A stretch of 47,731 bases of DNA, taken from NCBI GenBank assembly GCA_964523675.1, contig CAZFZT010000015.1, forward strand, positions 1-47,731, read 5' to 3'. Shown here piece by piece: positions 24,861 through 33,605 of the stretch. The notes under the pieces were generated by a model, which searched no databases, had not been told where the DNA came from, and saw only the letters and a program-made list of their open reading frames with translations. Source of the stretch: CAZFZT01 sp964523675 (GTDB lineage: Bacteria; Planctomycetota; Phycisphaerae; Phycisphaerales; SM1A02). Every line of letters begins with the position of its first letter. Position 1 is the stretch's first letter. The translations under genes and the position numbers were made by a program.

Positions 24861-27542
24861 CTAGGGCGCTGCAGTTCTGAGCTTTTCGAGTGCGGCCAGT
24901 CGCTCGGCGTGGCGTGGGCGATCCGGTTCGATGAGCGTCAGCGCTTCCAGGTGCATCTTCGCCGTTTCATAATCACGCTGCTGAATCGCCACCGCTGCGG
25001 TCAGTTCACGATTGGCGGCATGGTATGGATTGATGTTCACCGCTCGCGCCGCTTTCGCCATCGCTCGATCAAGATCGCCTAGATCGCGATACTGCCGGGC
25101 CAGCTGCGCTGCGAAAACCGGTGAGTTCTCTTCTCGCGCATCAAGGTATTCCAGATGAGGTATCGCATCGGTCGGATGGTCGCTTGCAAGGTAGATTCGC
25201 GCCAGCTGCTCGTGTGGCATGGGATCGACCGGCCGCAGAGCCGCGTAGCGTTCGAGAAGTGGAATCATCTCATCTTCCGCTGCGCCCGCATCATCGCGAT
25301 GACGAATGTGCAGCTCAAGAAGATCCGGATGATCAGGATGCTCCATGAGCCAATGTTCGATCAACGCAGGTGTCAGGCGCACGCGCGGCTTGCGCAGCGC
25401 GGGCCAGTCATCACCCTCAAGCCGGCCGCGCTTCTCTTCGGCAGGGCGACCGATCTCATCGAGCAGCCGCCTGGCGATCGCATCAAGCCGCGCCTTCTTC
25501 GATGCAGCGAGATCAACAGCGAGTTCAGGATCGTCCCATGACACAGCGTCGATCAATTCAGCAATGGTCGGAGAGCCGGCCATGCCCCATGATTTGACCT
25601 CCTCAGCGGCCCATTCGAGAAAGCCGGTAAAGAACTCATCTCGTGTGACCCCAAGCGCGGAGCGCATGGCCTGTTCCTCGCGCTCGCCCTCGAAGTATCG
25701 CGCCAGCAGCCGAATGAGTGCGGCCTCGCCGAAGGTCTGGTTCATGTACTGAACCATCCAGTGACCTTGGGCATAGGCAAGCCCGCGTTCATGTGGCCTA
25801 CGCGGGCGAACGAACGCCCATTTGATGTCATCCAACGAGAACAGCTCGCCTGCTTCATGCGCGCTCGCCAGCAGCTGATGCGTCTGGTAGTTGCGGGGGG
25901 CGCGCTCCATATCAACGGCAGCGGCCTCGGTGAGCCAGTGCGGTATCCGATTGCGCGTCTGCGCCAGGGTGACGGTGTGCGTGTACTCGTGCTGCAACAC
26001 GCGCGGCCAGTCGAACGGTCCGCTGTGTTGACCTTGCCTGCCTTCGCGCGGCACTTCCAAAGCGATGACGGGCCCCGTGCAGGCCGCGATCGTGTGGATG
26101 TGCGGCATGCCCGCGATGCGAACCGCGAAGCGATGATGGTCCGGCATGAGTTCGATGACCGTCTTACGATCCGGTTCGAATTGCAGACGTTGCGTCACGA
26201 TCTCGTGGAGCGCTTCCAGCCGGTCCGGCATGAGGTCCGCTACCACTCGATCAATACCCGGCTTGTGGCGGATGATGAAGTGGTCGGTCTCGATGTGCTC
26301 GTATTCGATGATCTCATCGAGCAATGTCAGCGAGTTGGTGACGCGGTAGTTGAAGGGATCGAGCTCACGAACCTGGCGGAGGAGGTCGTGAGCGCGGTGA
26401 TCTCGGCCGGATTGCATTTCCATCAAACCGAGTTCGATCTGCGGTGGCGGCCAGGCCGGTTCGCGCTGTATCGCCTCTTCGAGAACTCTTGCAGCGGCGT
26501 CATACTGACGGTTGAAGGACAGCATGCGACCGACGGTGTAGTAGGCCCGCGCGCTGCCCGGTGCAAGCGCATCGTGCTGCCCTAACGCCGCTTCCATGGC
26601 GTCTTCGTCATAGCGAATCGCATGAGCGGCAGCGGCGAGCGCGATGGCCGGCCGCATGCGAGGCCAGTCGGCGATTAGCGGATCCAGTATCTCAAGGGCC
26701 CCGTCAGGGTCGTCCTGCACCAGACGCATCTCCGCCTGAAGCAGATCAGCCAGCGGGTGGGCCTTGTTGAGGGCTCGCAGTTCATCGACTGCGGAAAGGG
26801 CTGCATCGAAGTTAAACGCCGCCAGCGCGATCGAGCCAAGCATGAACCAGACATCGCTGGCGCGCGGATTCTGCGCCATCGCCTCACGGAGCGCCTCGAT
26901 GGCCGCCTGCCTGCGGTCTTTGTCAATGAGAATCTGCGCTTCCACAACGCGCGCAGGCCAGTAGAGGCGATCGAGTTCCTGATGAGCGCGGCCGATCATC
27001 GCCATCATCGTCTGGAAATCGCGGGACGGCTGACCTGCGACACGCGCGCGAACCAGCATGGCGAGGACGCCTTCCGTCAGGTCGGCTGCATCGTCAAGAC
27101 GATGCGCCAGGAGCCGGGCGACCGGATCAGCAACCGCTTCGCTGGCTCGCGCAAACTCACCGAGTTGTTCAAATGCTTCAGCGCGAATGCGCGCTGCATG
27201 AATCGACCCTGCGCCGTCAAGCAACCCGATCGCCTCGCGCAGCTCGCCGGCGCGGAGCAGCGCTTCGGCTCGAAGTTCCACAGGAACTTCCGGATTATCA
27301 AAGATGTCATCATCAAGACGCCATGCGTTGAGCGCGACGATAGCCCGCAGCTCGGCGTTGATCAGGTCATCTTCATCCCACCTGCCGTGGAAGACGCGCA
27401 GCGTTGCGCGTTCTTCATCAGTGAGCCATGGGGCGTTGAGGGCGCGTTCGACTGCTTCATCGCGCGGAATTGTTTCCTGCGCGAGAGCGCTCTGAACCGC
27501 AGCTGCGCAGAGGCACAGAGAAAGCAGGATGAAGCGCCGCAT
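24861..27542 (-). CDS. Secreted TPR protein with gluzincin (HEYTH) peptidase domain
   Basis: A product of 893 residues. ATG 27542 starts a clear signal peptide (MRRFILLSLCLCAAAVQSALA); the open frame runs 92 codons further up into stuttering repeat DNA and is rejected. Tetratricopeptide-like repeats fill about residues 30-430. A peptidase-like domain follows, with HEYTH near residue 518 and LTEAAAVDMERA supplying the downstream Glu, as in M1-like gluzincins. More TPR-like repeats fill the C-terminal 200 residues. It is probably exported; the substrate is unknown. Proteins of this layout (TPR plus MA-clan peptidase) recur in planctomycetes and myxobacteria. Confidence 0.85.
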   Translation of the reverse strand: MRRFILLSLCLCAAAVQSALAQETIPRDEAVERALNAPWLTDEERATLRVFHGRWDEDDLINAELRAIVALNAWRLDDDIFDNPEVPVELRAEALLRAGELREAIGLLDGAGSIHAARIRAEAFEQLGEFARASEAVADPVARLLAHRLDDAADLTEGVLAMLVRARVAGQPSRDFQTMMAMIGRAHQELDRLYWPARVVEAQILIDKDRRQAAIEALREAMAQNPRASDVWFMLGSIALAAFNFDAALSAVDELRALNKAHPLADLLQAEMRLVQDDPDGALEILDPLIADWPRMRPAIALAAAAHAIRYDEDAMEAALGQHDALAPGSARAYYTVGRMLSFNRQYDAAARVLEEAIQREPAWPPPQIELGLMEMQSGRDHRAHDLLRQVRELDPFNYRVTNSLTLLDEIIEYEHIETDHFIIRHKPGIDRVVADLMPDRLEALHEIVTQRLQFEPDRKTVIELMPDHHRFAVRIAGMPHIHTIAACTGPVIALEVPREGRQGQHSGPFDWPRVLQHEYTHTVTLAQTRNRIPHWLTEAAAVDMERAPRNYQTHQLLASAHEAGELFSLDDIKWAFVRPRRPHERGLAYAQGHWMVQYMNQTFGEAALIRLLARYFEGEREEQAMRSALGVTRDEFFTGFLEWAAEEVKSWGMAGSPTIAELIDAVSWDDPELAVDLAASKKARLDAIARRLLDEIGRPAEEKRGRLEGDDWPALRKPRVRLTPALIEHWLMEHPDHPDLLELHIRHRDDAGAAEDEMIPLLERYAALRPVDPMPHEQLARIYLASDHPTDAIPHLEYLDAREENSPVFAAQLARQYRDLGDLDRAMAKAARAVNINPYHAANRELTAAVAIQQRDYETAKMHLEALTLIEPDRPRHAERLAALEKLRTAAP

Positions 27543-27732
27543 CGCCGCCCTGAGATGGGTCGTTATGAATCCAGTGCGCCGGCCACGCCAATCGCGGCGT
27601 TCCAGTATGCGGCTACCGGCGGTACAGCGTCGATTCATCCGGAGACGCTTTGCGGATGATTGCGGTTGACCCATGTCACCGTCATTACTCCATCCGTACT
27701 CATCCGTGTTCATCCGTAGTTCCACACATGAA

Positions 27733-28569
27733 TCAGTTCGAGCCGCGCAGGCGTTCGACATCAATGGCCCACTCCCTCGGGTTGGGCTCATCGATACTGA
27801 TCTTTGCGAGTTGCTCATCCGTCAGTTGCGGGTTGTGCTTGACGCTGTCGAGGCGAACGGTTTTCTCATCACCATTCTTCTCGATCGCAATGATGCCAAG
27901 GGGCAGGCCGTTCTCGCGATCGTAGAAGACGTCAACGCGCTCAAAATCCTTGGCTTCTGGCGTGTTCTCCTTTGGAACAAGTCGCAGGCCGACAACATTC
28001 TTGAGGATGTTGAGCGGCGGCTCCTCAGGCAACTCAACAAGTGAAACCTCGAAGCGCTCCTCGACATCTTCCCGCGACTGCCTGATCGGCAACGGAATCG
28101 GCCCCTCGCCGAGTTTCAACGGATCAAGTTCCTCGCCCGGCGGGACGACTTCGCGCTTGATGAACTGCTTCGCTTCATGATCGATCTCAACCAGCCAGCG
28201 ATCAGCGAAAATGTAGTGTTTGGCGCGATTCTCAGCACGATTGCCCACCACGATCCGCTCAAAGAGCACTGCGAATGAGGTGTTCCTGGTGGTCTCATCC
28301 ACCTTGTAGATGATGTTGCCGGTGCGCGTTTCGCGTCTGCCGAGCAGATCATCGAAGTGCTGGTAGAGCACCTTGGCGGTGAACGCCTTCAAACTGCCGG
28401 CCTGTTGCTCAAGTCGATCGAGCCACTCGCCGGGTGACTTCGGTTCATTCGCATCAACGTGCTTGTGCTCGGCATCGCCATGCCCAGCGCAGCAGGGCGG
28501 ATCGGCTGCGAGCGGGGCACCGAAGGACATCATGGCGGTGAGGAGCAGTGGGAGGAGCGTGTTCATCAT
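27733..28569 (-). CDS. LolA-like secreted protein (lipoprotein carrier-like)
   Basis: A product of 278 residues. The signal peptide (MMNTLLPLLLTAMMSFGAPLAA) is followed by a His/Cys-rich stretch (CCAGHGDAEHKH) and a domain recalling LolA/LolB-type half-barrels: LDRLEQQAGSLKAFTAKVLYQHFD, RTGNIIYKVDE, ADRWLVEIDHEAKQFIKREVV, DVFYDRENGLPLGIIAIE. The product would be periplasmic. ATG 28569 (with AGGA upstream) is chosen; 28578 or 28566 are equally possible by a few residues. The long frame to 29409 upstream is antisense to recR and is rejected. Confidence 0.8.
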   Translation of the reverse strand: MMNTLLPLLLTAMMSFGAPLAADPPCCAGHGDAEHKHVDANEPKSPGEWLDRLEQQAGSLKAFTAKVLYQHFDDLLGRRETRTGNIIYKVDETTRNTSFAVLFERIVVGNRAENRAKHYIFADRWLVEIDHEAKQFIKREVVPPGEELDPLKLGEGPIPLPIRQSREDVEERFEVSLVELPEEPPLNILKNVVGLRLVPKENTPEAKDFERVDVFYDRENGLPLGIIAIEKNGDEKTVRLDSVKHNPQLTDEQLAKISIDEPNPREWAIDVERLRGSN

Positions 28570-28695
28570 GGTGTGCATCCTGATGCGATTGGAATGGCCG
28601 GGAAGCAATGGTAGGAGCGGCCGAGCCGCCACAGCAGAAGACCCATCAGGGTGAGGACACATTTCCCGAGGCATCATCGCGCCACAGATCATAAA

Positions 28696-29328
28696 ATGCC
28701 CCACCGCATGGCCGCCTACCCCGAACCAGTTCAACGATTGATCGATGAGTTCACGAAACTGCCCGGCATCGGCCGGCGGTCTGCCGAGCGCATGGCGTTC
28801 TACATCCTCAAAGCCCAGAAGAACGACGCGTTGCGATTGAGCCAGGCGGTGTCGGATGTCAAGCAGAAGGTCAAGCACTGCCGGGTCTGCTTCAACCTGA
28901 CGGATGCGGATGTGTGCAGCGTGTGCGCGGATGAGAAACGGGATCGCTCGCTTGTCCTTGTTGTCGAGCAGCCGCGCGATCTGATTTCTCTGGAGCAGAC
29001 CGGGCTTTACAAGGGTGTGTATCACGTCTTGATGGGACAGATCGATCCGCTGGCCGGGGTTGAACCATCCGACCTGACGGTGCCTGATCTCTTTGCGCGG
29101 GTTGAGAACCCGCAGCGCAACTGCGGCGGCGTTGCAGTTGCGGAAGTTATCCTCGGCCTCAATCCGAATCTTGAAGGCGACAGCACCGCACTGTACCTCT
29201 CTGATGAACTTCACAAGCGCGGCGTGAAGGTTTCGCGTCTGGCGCGCGGCCTGCCTGCCGGCTCGCAACTCGAATACGCCAGCCCGGCAGTGCTTGCTGA
29301 TGCCATTCAAGGCAGGCAATCGCTCTGA
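28696..29328 (+). CDS. recR: Recombination protein RecR
   Basis: A RecFOR-pathway protein that helps load RecA. It has an N-terminal helix-hairpin-helix (FTKLPGIGRRSAERMAFYIL), a four-Cys zinc finger (CRVCFNLTDADVCSVC), a Toprim domain (LVLVVEQPRDLISLE) and the Walker-B-like GGVAVAEVILGLNPNLEGDSTA, with the typical C-terminus. Product is 210 residues from ATG 28696; ATG 28708 (MAAYPEPVQ) is an equally good start and gives 206. Neither has a strong Shine-Dalgarno. Confidence 0.97.
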   Translation: MPHRMAAYPEPVQRLIDEFTKLPGIGRRSAERMAFYILKAQKNDALRLSQAVSDVKQKVKHCRVCFNLTDADVCSVCADEKRDRSLVLVVEQPRDLISLEQTGLYKGVYHVLMGQIDPLAGVEPSDLTVPDLFARVENPQRNCGGVAVAEVILGLNPNLEGDSTALYLSDELHKRGVKVSRLARGLPAGSQLEYASPAVLADAIQGRQSL

Positions 29329-29329
29329 A

Positions 29330-29875
29330 CTAACGTCGAGCCGGCCGGGCCGCGTATGGCGCAAGCTCCGGCGGAAGTTTGCGCAAGCCGCGCCGGCGTG
29401 CTTTGGCAACTGCGTAGTGCAGCGACTCGGCCATGCGCTTTTCGACGGCTTCGGTCACGTTGAAGCCGCGCTCGCGCATGGCGTCCAGCGACCACTTCCA
29501 TGCGTAATACTCTTCCAAACAACGCGGCTTGTACGTCTTGAAGCCGATCGCATGGTGGCCCACTTCATGCAGAAAGATCGCGCAGCTCATTGGGCCTTTC
29601 GGGTAAGGCGATTCGAGCAGCCGCGCGGTTGAGCCGTTGGAGTAATGAATCTCCCACGCGCAGCCGCTGGAACTGCTGCGCCATTTGCGCACGCGGATGC
29701 CGTAGGTCTTCTTCATCTCGATGACAAGCGCATCGTATCGCGACTGCATGGAAGACTTCGCAGCGGGCCTCGGCCGCGCCTGCGGTTTCGCTCGCACCGC
29801 AGCATTGACCGGCTTCTTCTGCGGCGTAATCAAATCCCAAAGTGTGCTCGCAATCCATGTCATGGTGAGACGCAT
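29330..29875 (-). CDS. Small HExxH putative metallopeptidase
   Basis: A product of 181 residues. A basic N-terminal region is followed by a short catalytic-type core: FLHEVGHHAIG with HEVGH at 103-107 and an extra His108, then ECLEEYYAWKW about 15 residues on, whose Glu could be the third zinc ligand (CLEEYYAWKW). This spacing is seen in minimal zincins. No signal peptide. Its start overlaps the end of fmt by 16 nt, so it is probably co-translated with it. No family name is offered. Confidence 0.75.
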   Translation of the reverse strand: MRLTMTWIASTLWDLITPQKKPVNAAVRAKPQARPRPAAKSSMQSRYDALVIEMKKTYGIRVRKWRSSSSGCAWEIHYSNGSTARLLESPYPKGPMSCAIFLHEVGHHAIGFKTYKPRCLEEYYAWKWSLDAMRERGFNVTEAVEKRMAESLHYAVAKARRRGLRKLPPELAPYAARPARR

Positions 29876-30801
29876 TTCTCTCCGACTGTAAGCGAATGGC
29901 CGCGCGTGTACTCTTCAAACGACATCGGCCTGCCGCCGGGCGGTTGCACTTCGAGCAGGCGGACGGTTCCGGTTCCGGGGGCACACGCGATGCGCCCGCC
30001 TTCGAGGACTGTCCCTGGCGGTGCGCTCGTCTCTCCTTGTTCTTCCTTGACGCGCAGGATTTTCAGTGGCTTGCCATCAATCAGCACAGTGCAGCTGGGC
30101 CAGGGCGTGAGGCCGTGGATGCGCGAGCGCACCATGTGCGGCGGCTGATTGAAATCGACCGTGCCATCGCTCTTGGAGAGTTTCGGCGCGCTGCTTCGCT
30201 GCGATTCGTCCTGCGGCTTGCCCGCCAGCGCGCCGCTCACGTACTCGCACAGCACGCTTTCAATCGCCTCCGGCCCGAGCTCTGCCAATCGGTCGTGCAA
30301 CTCGCCTGCTGTTTCCAGCGGGTCGATGGTGATCGACCGCTGGGCGAGTATCAAGCCCGCATCCATGCGCTGGGCGAGCTTAATCACGCTCACGCCTGTT
30401 TCATGTTCGCCTGCCATCATCGCGCGCTGGACCGGCGCAGCGCCGCGATACTTGGGCAGCAGTGAACCGTGCAGATTGATGGCGAGGTCCGCAACCTCTA
30501 TCAACGGCTCGCTGAGTTTGTGGCCGTAGGCGATGACGATGAACACGGGCGCCTCAGCAGCGCGGATGCGCTCGATTGAATCATCTTCATTCGGGTCTTC
30601 GGGCTTGAAGACCTTCAGACCTGCATCCTGCGCAAGTTCAGCAATCGGCGTCGGCGTAAGCACGCGATTGCGGCCGGCGGGGCGATCGGGTTGCGACACC
30701 ACCATCGCGATGTCATGCTGCTGCATCAGGCGGCGGAGCGTGGGCGCGCCGAACGCGCCCGAGCCGAAGAAGACGATGCGCAGCCGATTATTCTCCACCA
30801 T
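29860..30801 (-). CDS. fmt: Methionyl-tRNA formyltransferase
   Basis: Formylates initiator Met-tRNA using 10-formyl-THF. It has 313 residues, the normal length. The N-terminal Rossmann core (IVFFGSGAFGAPTLRRL) contains the catalytic and folate segment INLHGSLLPKYRGAAPVQ (Asn, His and the SLLPxYRG loop) and AGLILAQ. The C-terminal OB-like domain covers about residues 210-313. It shares a 16-nt overlap with the small zincin downstream, and a dispersed palindrome lies just upstream. def is not adjacent. Confidence 0.97.
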   Translation of the reverse strand: MVENNRLRIVFFGSGAFGAPTLRRLMQQHDIAMVVSQPDRPAGRNRVLTPTPIAELAQDAGLKVFKPEDPNEDDSIERIRAAEAPVFIVIAYGHKLSEPLIEVADLAINLHGSLLPKYRGAAPVQRAMMAGEHETGVSVIKLAQRMDAGLILAQRSITIDPLETAGELHDRLAELGPEAIESVLCEYVSGALAGKPQDESQRSSAPKLSKSDGTVDFNQPPHMVRSRIHGLTPWPSCTVLIDGKPLKILRVKEEQGETSAPPGTVLEGGRIACAPGTGTVRLLEVQPPGGRPMSFEEYTRGHSLTVGEKCVSP

Positions 30802-30826
30802 CAGGATGTGGAATGTAACGCATGTC

Positions 30827-30886
30827 GCCGCTTGCGGCTTAGCATGGGTCGAACTTCATTGAAGAGCGTGCGAAGCCGCAAGCGGC
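30827..30886. repeat. 14-bp inverted repeat in fmt/phosphoesterase spacer
   Basis: GCCGCTTGCGGCTT (30827-30840) and AAGCCGCAAGCGGC (30873-30886) are perfect reverse complements, 32 nt apart, between two minus-strand genes. It could fold into a terminator-like stem for the upstream gene, or be another dispersed repeat. Confidence 0.85.
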
Positions 30887-30887
30887 C

Positions 30888-31664
30888 TTACGCGCCGATC
30901 GCCAGGCGCTCCGCCAGGATCGGCGGCAACCCCGCGCGCTGCGTTTGCATCTGCACCGATGCGATGTCGTACTCCCTGCGAAGCACCGTGAATGTCCAGT
31001 CATTCAGATCAAGCACCGCGAAACTCGCGCGCGGATCGGCATCGCGCGGCTGGCCCACCGAGCCCGGATTGCAGATAAACCGCTTCGACGGATCAAGTTC
31101 CACCGGTTGGCCGTCCATCGGCAGATGCACGAGCAGATCCTTCGACTGGAGCGGCTCGCCGACTTCGTCATTGCCCGATATGCCGCACGCTTCGAAGACG
31201 ATCGGCACATGTGTATGCCCGAGCAGGCAGATCGGCCGATCAACGCCTGCGAAGGCCATCGATGCGATGAACGCGTCATGCACGTAATCGGTCGGCGCGG
31301 GCGCGGGGCAATCGTGGATGCACATGATGTCTTTGCCGACATACTCGACCTGCTTCAGCCGGGTCAGTGCGGAAAGATGCAGCGGGCCGAGGGCAGTCCT
31401 GGTCCAATGAATGGCCGCCTTGGCGGCGCCGTTGAACTCCGCAGCCCGATCGGGGTCGATGACCGCTTCATCATGGTTGCCGCGCACCATCACGGAGCAG
31501 CAGCGGTTCACGAGGTCGAGGCATTCGCCGGGCGAAGGGCCGTACCCCACGATATCGCCGAGGCAGATCACCTCATCGACCGCCATCTCCGATAGGGCAG
31601 CGAGCACCTCTTCAAGGGCCTGAAGGTTGCCGTGAATGTCGGAGATGATTGCGTACCGGCTCAT
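30888..31664 (-). CDS. Calcineurin-like metallophosphoesterase
   Basis: A cytosolic two-metal phosphoesterase of 258 residues. All motifs are present: SDIHGN (8-13), GDIVGYGP, GNHDEAV and GHTHVP, as in YfcE/DUF-type bacterial phosphodiesterases. The substrate is not known. ATG 31664 (MSRYAIISDIHGN) is preferred over the longer frame. The 330-nt region upstream holds a 21-bp repeat array. Confidence 0.9.
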   Translation of the reverse strand: MSRYAIISDIHGNLQALEEVLAALSEMAVDEVICLGDIVGYGPSPGECLDLVNRCCSVMVRGNHDEAVIDPDRAAEFNGAAKAAIHWTRTALGPLHLSALTRLKQVEYVGKDIMCIHDCPAPAPTDYVHDAFIASMAFAGVDRPICLLGHTHVPIVFEACGISGNDEVGEPLQSKDLLVHLPMDGQPVELDPSKRFICNPGSVGQPRDADPRASFAVLDLNDWTFTVLRREYDIASVQMQTQRAGLPPILAERLAIGA

Positions 31665-31787
31665 GAGTGCGGAAACGGCCGAGGGCCGATCAGAGGGCCC
31701 GATGGAGATGCATTGCCCGCCGCCCACACATGGCCGCCGGCACGTACTTGTTCTATCGGATTAGACGTGCGACGATTGCCAAACTTC

Positions 31788-31807
31788 CACAAAAAAGTCG
31801 CTTTTTG
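31788..31807 (-). terminator. Possible AT-rich hairpin
   Basis: AAAAAG-TCG-CTTTTT forms a small stem about 190 nt after the stop of the cystathionine beta-synthase gene on the minus strand. It is weak, but the only terminator-like structure there. Confidence 0.35.
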
Positions 31808-31847
31808 AAATGAGGACGGCGACCGCGGGTTGCGCAATGGCCGAAAC

Positions 31848-31931
31848 AAACTCAAGTTTCTTCCGACGAATCTGCAGTTTCTGCTCCTAAAACTGCAGTT
31901 TCCTCGCGCAAAACTGCAGTTTCCTCTGCTG
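31848..31931. repeat. 4 x 21-bp tandem repeat with AAACTGCAGTTT palindrome
   Basis: Four consecutive 21-bp units begin at 31848, 31869, 31890 and 31911. The last two contain the perfect palindrome AAACTGCAGTTT; the first two are diverged copies. The array lies in the spacer between a metallophosphoesterase promoter and the 3' end of the cbs-like gene. The copies are spaced two helical turns apart, so they could act as a protein-binding array. Confidence 0.9.
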
Positions 31932-31996
31932 CGTTTTGCCAGAGGTGGCGATCCTGATGCGCTGGTCAATCTACGCAGTCGTCAGGTCGAGTCTGC

Positions 31997-33430
31997 TCAT
32001 GGCAACTGCGCCCGCAGGTAGTGAATCAGGTCGATCTTCGTGATCAGGCCGTAGAAGTGCTCACGATCGGCCACGATCGCGACACGATCGGCCCTGAAGA
32101 TGGGCATGAGGTCGTTGACGGAGGCGGTGGGCGGGATGGTCTCCAGCCGACGTGTCATGAAATCGCTGATCGGCCGTGTCTTGACATCGCAGTCATGAGT
32201 CATGGCGATCAATATGTCTGATTCATCGATGATGCCCACGACCTTGTCGTTCTCATCGAGGACGGCCATCTGGCTGACGCTGTAGAGGGCCATCATGCGG
32301 ATGGCTTGGGCGAGGGGCGTGGACGTCTTGAGGGTGAAGTCCTCGCGGTCGAGGTGTCTGCGGGCGATGAGGTCGCGGATGTCGCCGAACTTCTGGCGTT
32401 CGAGGAAGCCCTGATCGATCATCCAGAAGTCGTTGAACATCTTGGAGAGGTACTTGGCCCCGTGATCGCAGACGAAGGTCACGACACGCTTCGCCTTGTG
32501 GGGGGGCTGCTCGCGGCAGTAGCGCAGGGCGGCGGCCACGAGATTGCCTGTCGATGAGCCCACGAGGATGCCTTCCTTCATGAGCAGCTGCCGCGCGGTG
32601 ATGAACGCTTCCTTGTCGGTGACAGCAATGGCGCGCGAGACGATGGACAGATCGAGGATGTCAGGCACGAAGTCTTCTCCCATGCCTTCGACGAGCCAAC
32701 TTCCGGGGGTGACCTTTTCGCCGCAGTTGACGAGGGGCGCGAGGATGGAGCCGGCCGGGTCTGCGAGGATGATGTCGATGTCGGGGTTTTTCTCTCGCAG
32801 GTATTTTCCTGCGCCGGTGAGCGTGCCGCCTGAGCCGACGCCTGCAATGAACGCGTCGATGTCGCCTTGCATCTGGTCCCAGATTTCAGGGCCGGTGGTG
32901 TCGTAGTGCGCTTGAGGATTGGCTTCGTTGCCGAACTGATTGACGTAGAGGGAGTTGGGCGTCTTCTTGGCGAGGGCTTCAGCCATGTCCTGGTAATACT
33001 CAGGGTGGCCCTTGGCGACATCGGAGCGCGTGAGGACGACTTCCGCGCCCATGGCGCGGAGATGGGAGATCTTCTCGCCGGACATTTTGTCGGGCATGAC
33101 GACGGTGAGTTTGTATCCCTTCTGGCCTGCGACGAGGGCGAGCGCGATGCCGGTGTTGCCAGCGGTGGCTTCGATGATGTGGCCGCCCTTTCCGGGGGTG
33201 ATGGTGCCGGCCCGCTCAGCCGCTTCGATCATGGCGACCGCGATGCGGTCCTTGATGGAAGAGCCGGGATTGGCGGATTCGAGTTTGAGGAAGAGGCGGC
33301 AGGGGCCGGTGTCGATCTTGGTGACTTCGAGCATCGGCGTGTTGCCGATCATCTCGAGGACATTGCGAAAGACGGGCGCGGCAGCGACCGGCTGACGCTG
33401 CGAGGCAGGCGATTGGAGCGAGTTGGACAT
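31997..33430 (-). CDS. Cystathionine beta-synthase (PLP domain plus CBS pair)
   Basis: A product of 477 residues: a fold-type II PLP enzyme (residues 20-340) with PLP Lys60 in SANPGSSIKDR, ATAGNTGIALA and the phosphate loop GVGSGGTLTG, then two CBS domains (from about 350: STPLAQAIRMMALYSVSQMAVLD and DFMTRRLETIPPTASVNDLM). It makes cystathionine (or cysteine in some relatives) from serine and homocysteine; the CBS pair usually senses adenosyl ligands. ATG 33430 starts the family region; the longer upstream frame is antisense shadow. A cysteine-synthase-type activity cannot be excluded. Confidence 0.92.
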   Translation of the reverse strand: MSNSLQSPASQRQPVAAAPVFRNVLEMIGNTPMLEVTKIDTGPCRLFLKLESANPGSSIKDRIAVAMIEAAERAGTITPGKGGHIIEATAGNTGIALALVAGQKGYKLTVVMPDKMSGEKISHLRAMGAEVVLTRSDVAKGHPEYYQDMAEALAKKTPNSLYVNQFGNEANPQAHYDTTGPEIWDQMQGDIDAFIAGVGSGGTLTGAGKYLREKNPDIDIILADPAGSILAPLVNCGEKVTPGSWLVEGMGEDFVPDILDLSIVSRAIAVTDKEAFITARQLLMKEGILVGSSTGNLVAAALRYCREQPPHKAKRVVTFVCDHGAKYLSKMFNDFWMIDQGFLERQKFGDIRDLIARRHLDREDFTLKTSTPLAQAIRMMALYSVSQMAVLDENDKVVGIIDESDILIAMTHDCDVKTRPISDFMTRRLETIPPTASVNDLMPIFRADRVAIVADREHFYGLITKIDLIHYLRAQLP

Positions 33431-33469
33431 GATGGCATCGTACCCCGTTTCGGCGATGAGAACATTGAA

Positions 33470-33595
33470 ACACGGAGTGCCACGGAGAAGAGCAGGGATG
33501 GTGTCAGCGATCTCTGCTTCGCTTGATCTCCTCACCTCTCTTCTTCGTCTCTTCTCTCTATTCTTCTGCTCTGCTCCCTCCGTGGCCCTCCGTGT
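33470..33595. repeat. Imperfect 18-bp inverted repeat around a pyrimidine tract
   Basis: 33470-33487 (ending CACGGAG) and 33578-33595 (beginning CTCCGTGG) are reverse complements at 17 of 18 positions. They bracket a CT-rich stretch (about 33525-33577) between the cbs and hrpA genes. The CACGGAG text is a stuttering dispersed repeat type. Confidence 0.8.
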
Positions 33596-33605
33596 CATCC
33601 GCTCT

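Noticed and set aside
24732..25082. Repetitive peptide frame (VHRSTGPQ) over the 8-bp array
   Set aside because: Purely the translation of the tandem repeat; no start context and the peptidase gene is on the other strand.
27543..27818. 92-codon upstream extension of the TPR/gluzincin gene
   Set aside because: Covers stuttering ATCCGTA-type repeat DNA; the signal peptide begins at 27542.
28579..29409. N-terminal extension of the LolA-like gene on the minus strand
   Set aside because: It is antisense to recR, which has all family motifs; the signal peptide fixes the start near 28569.
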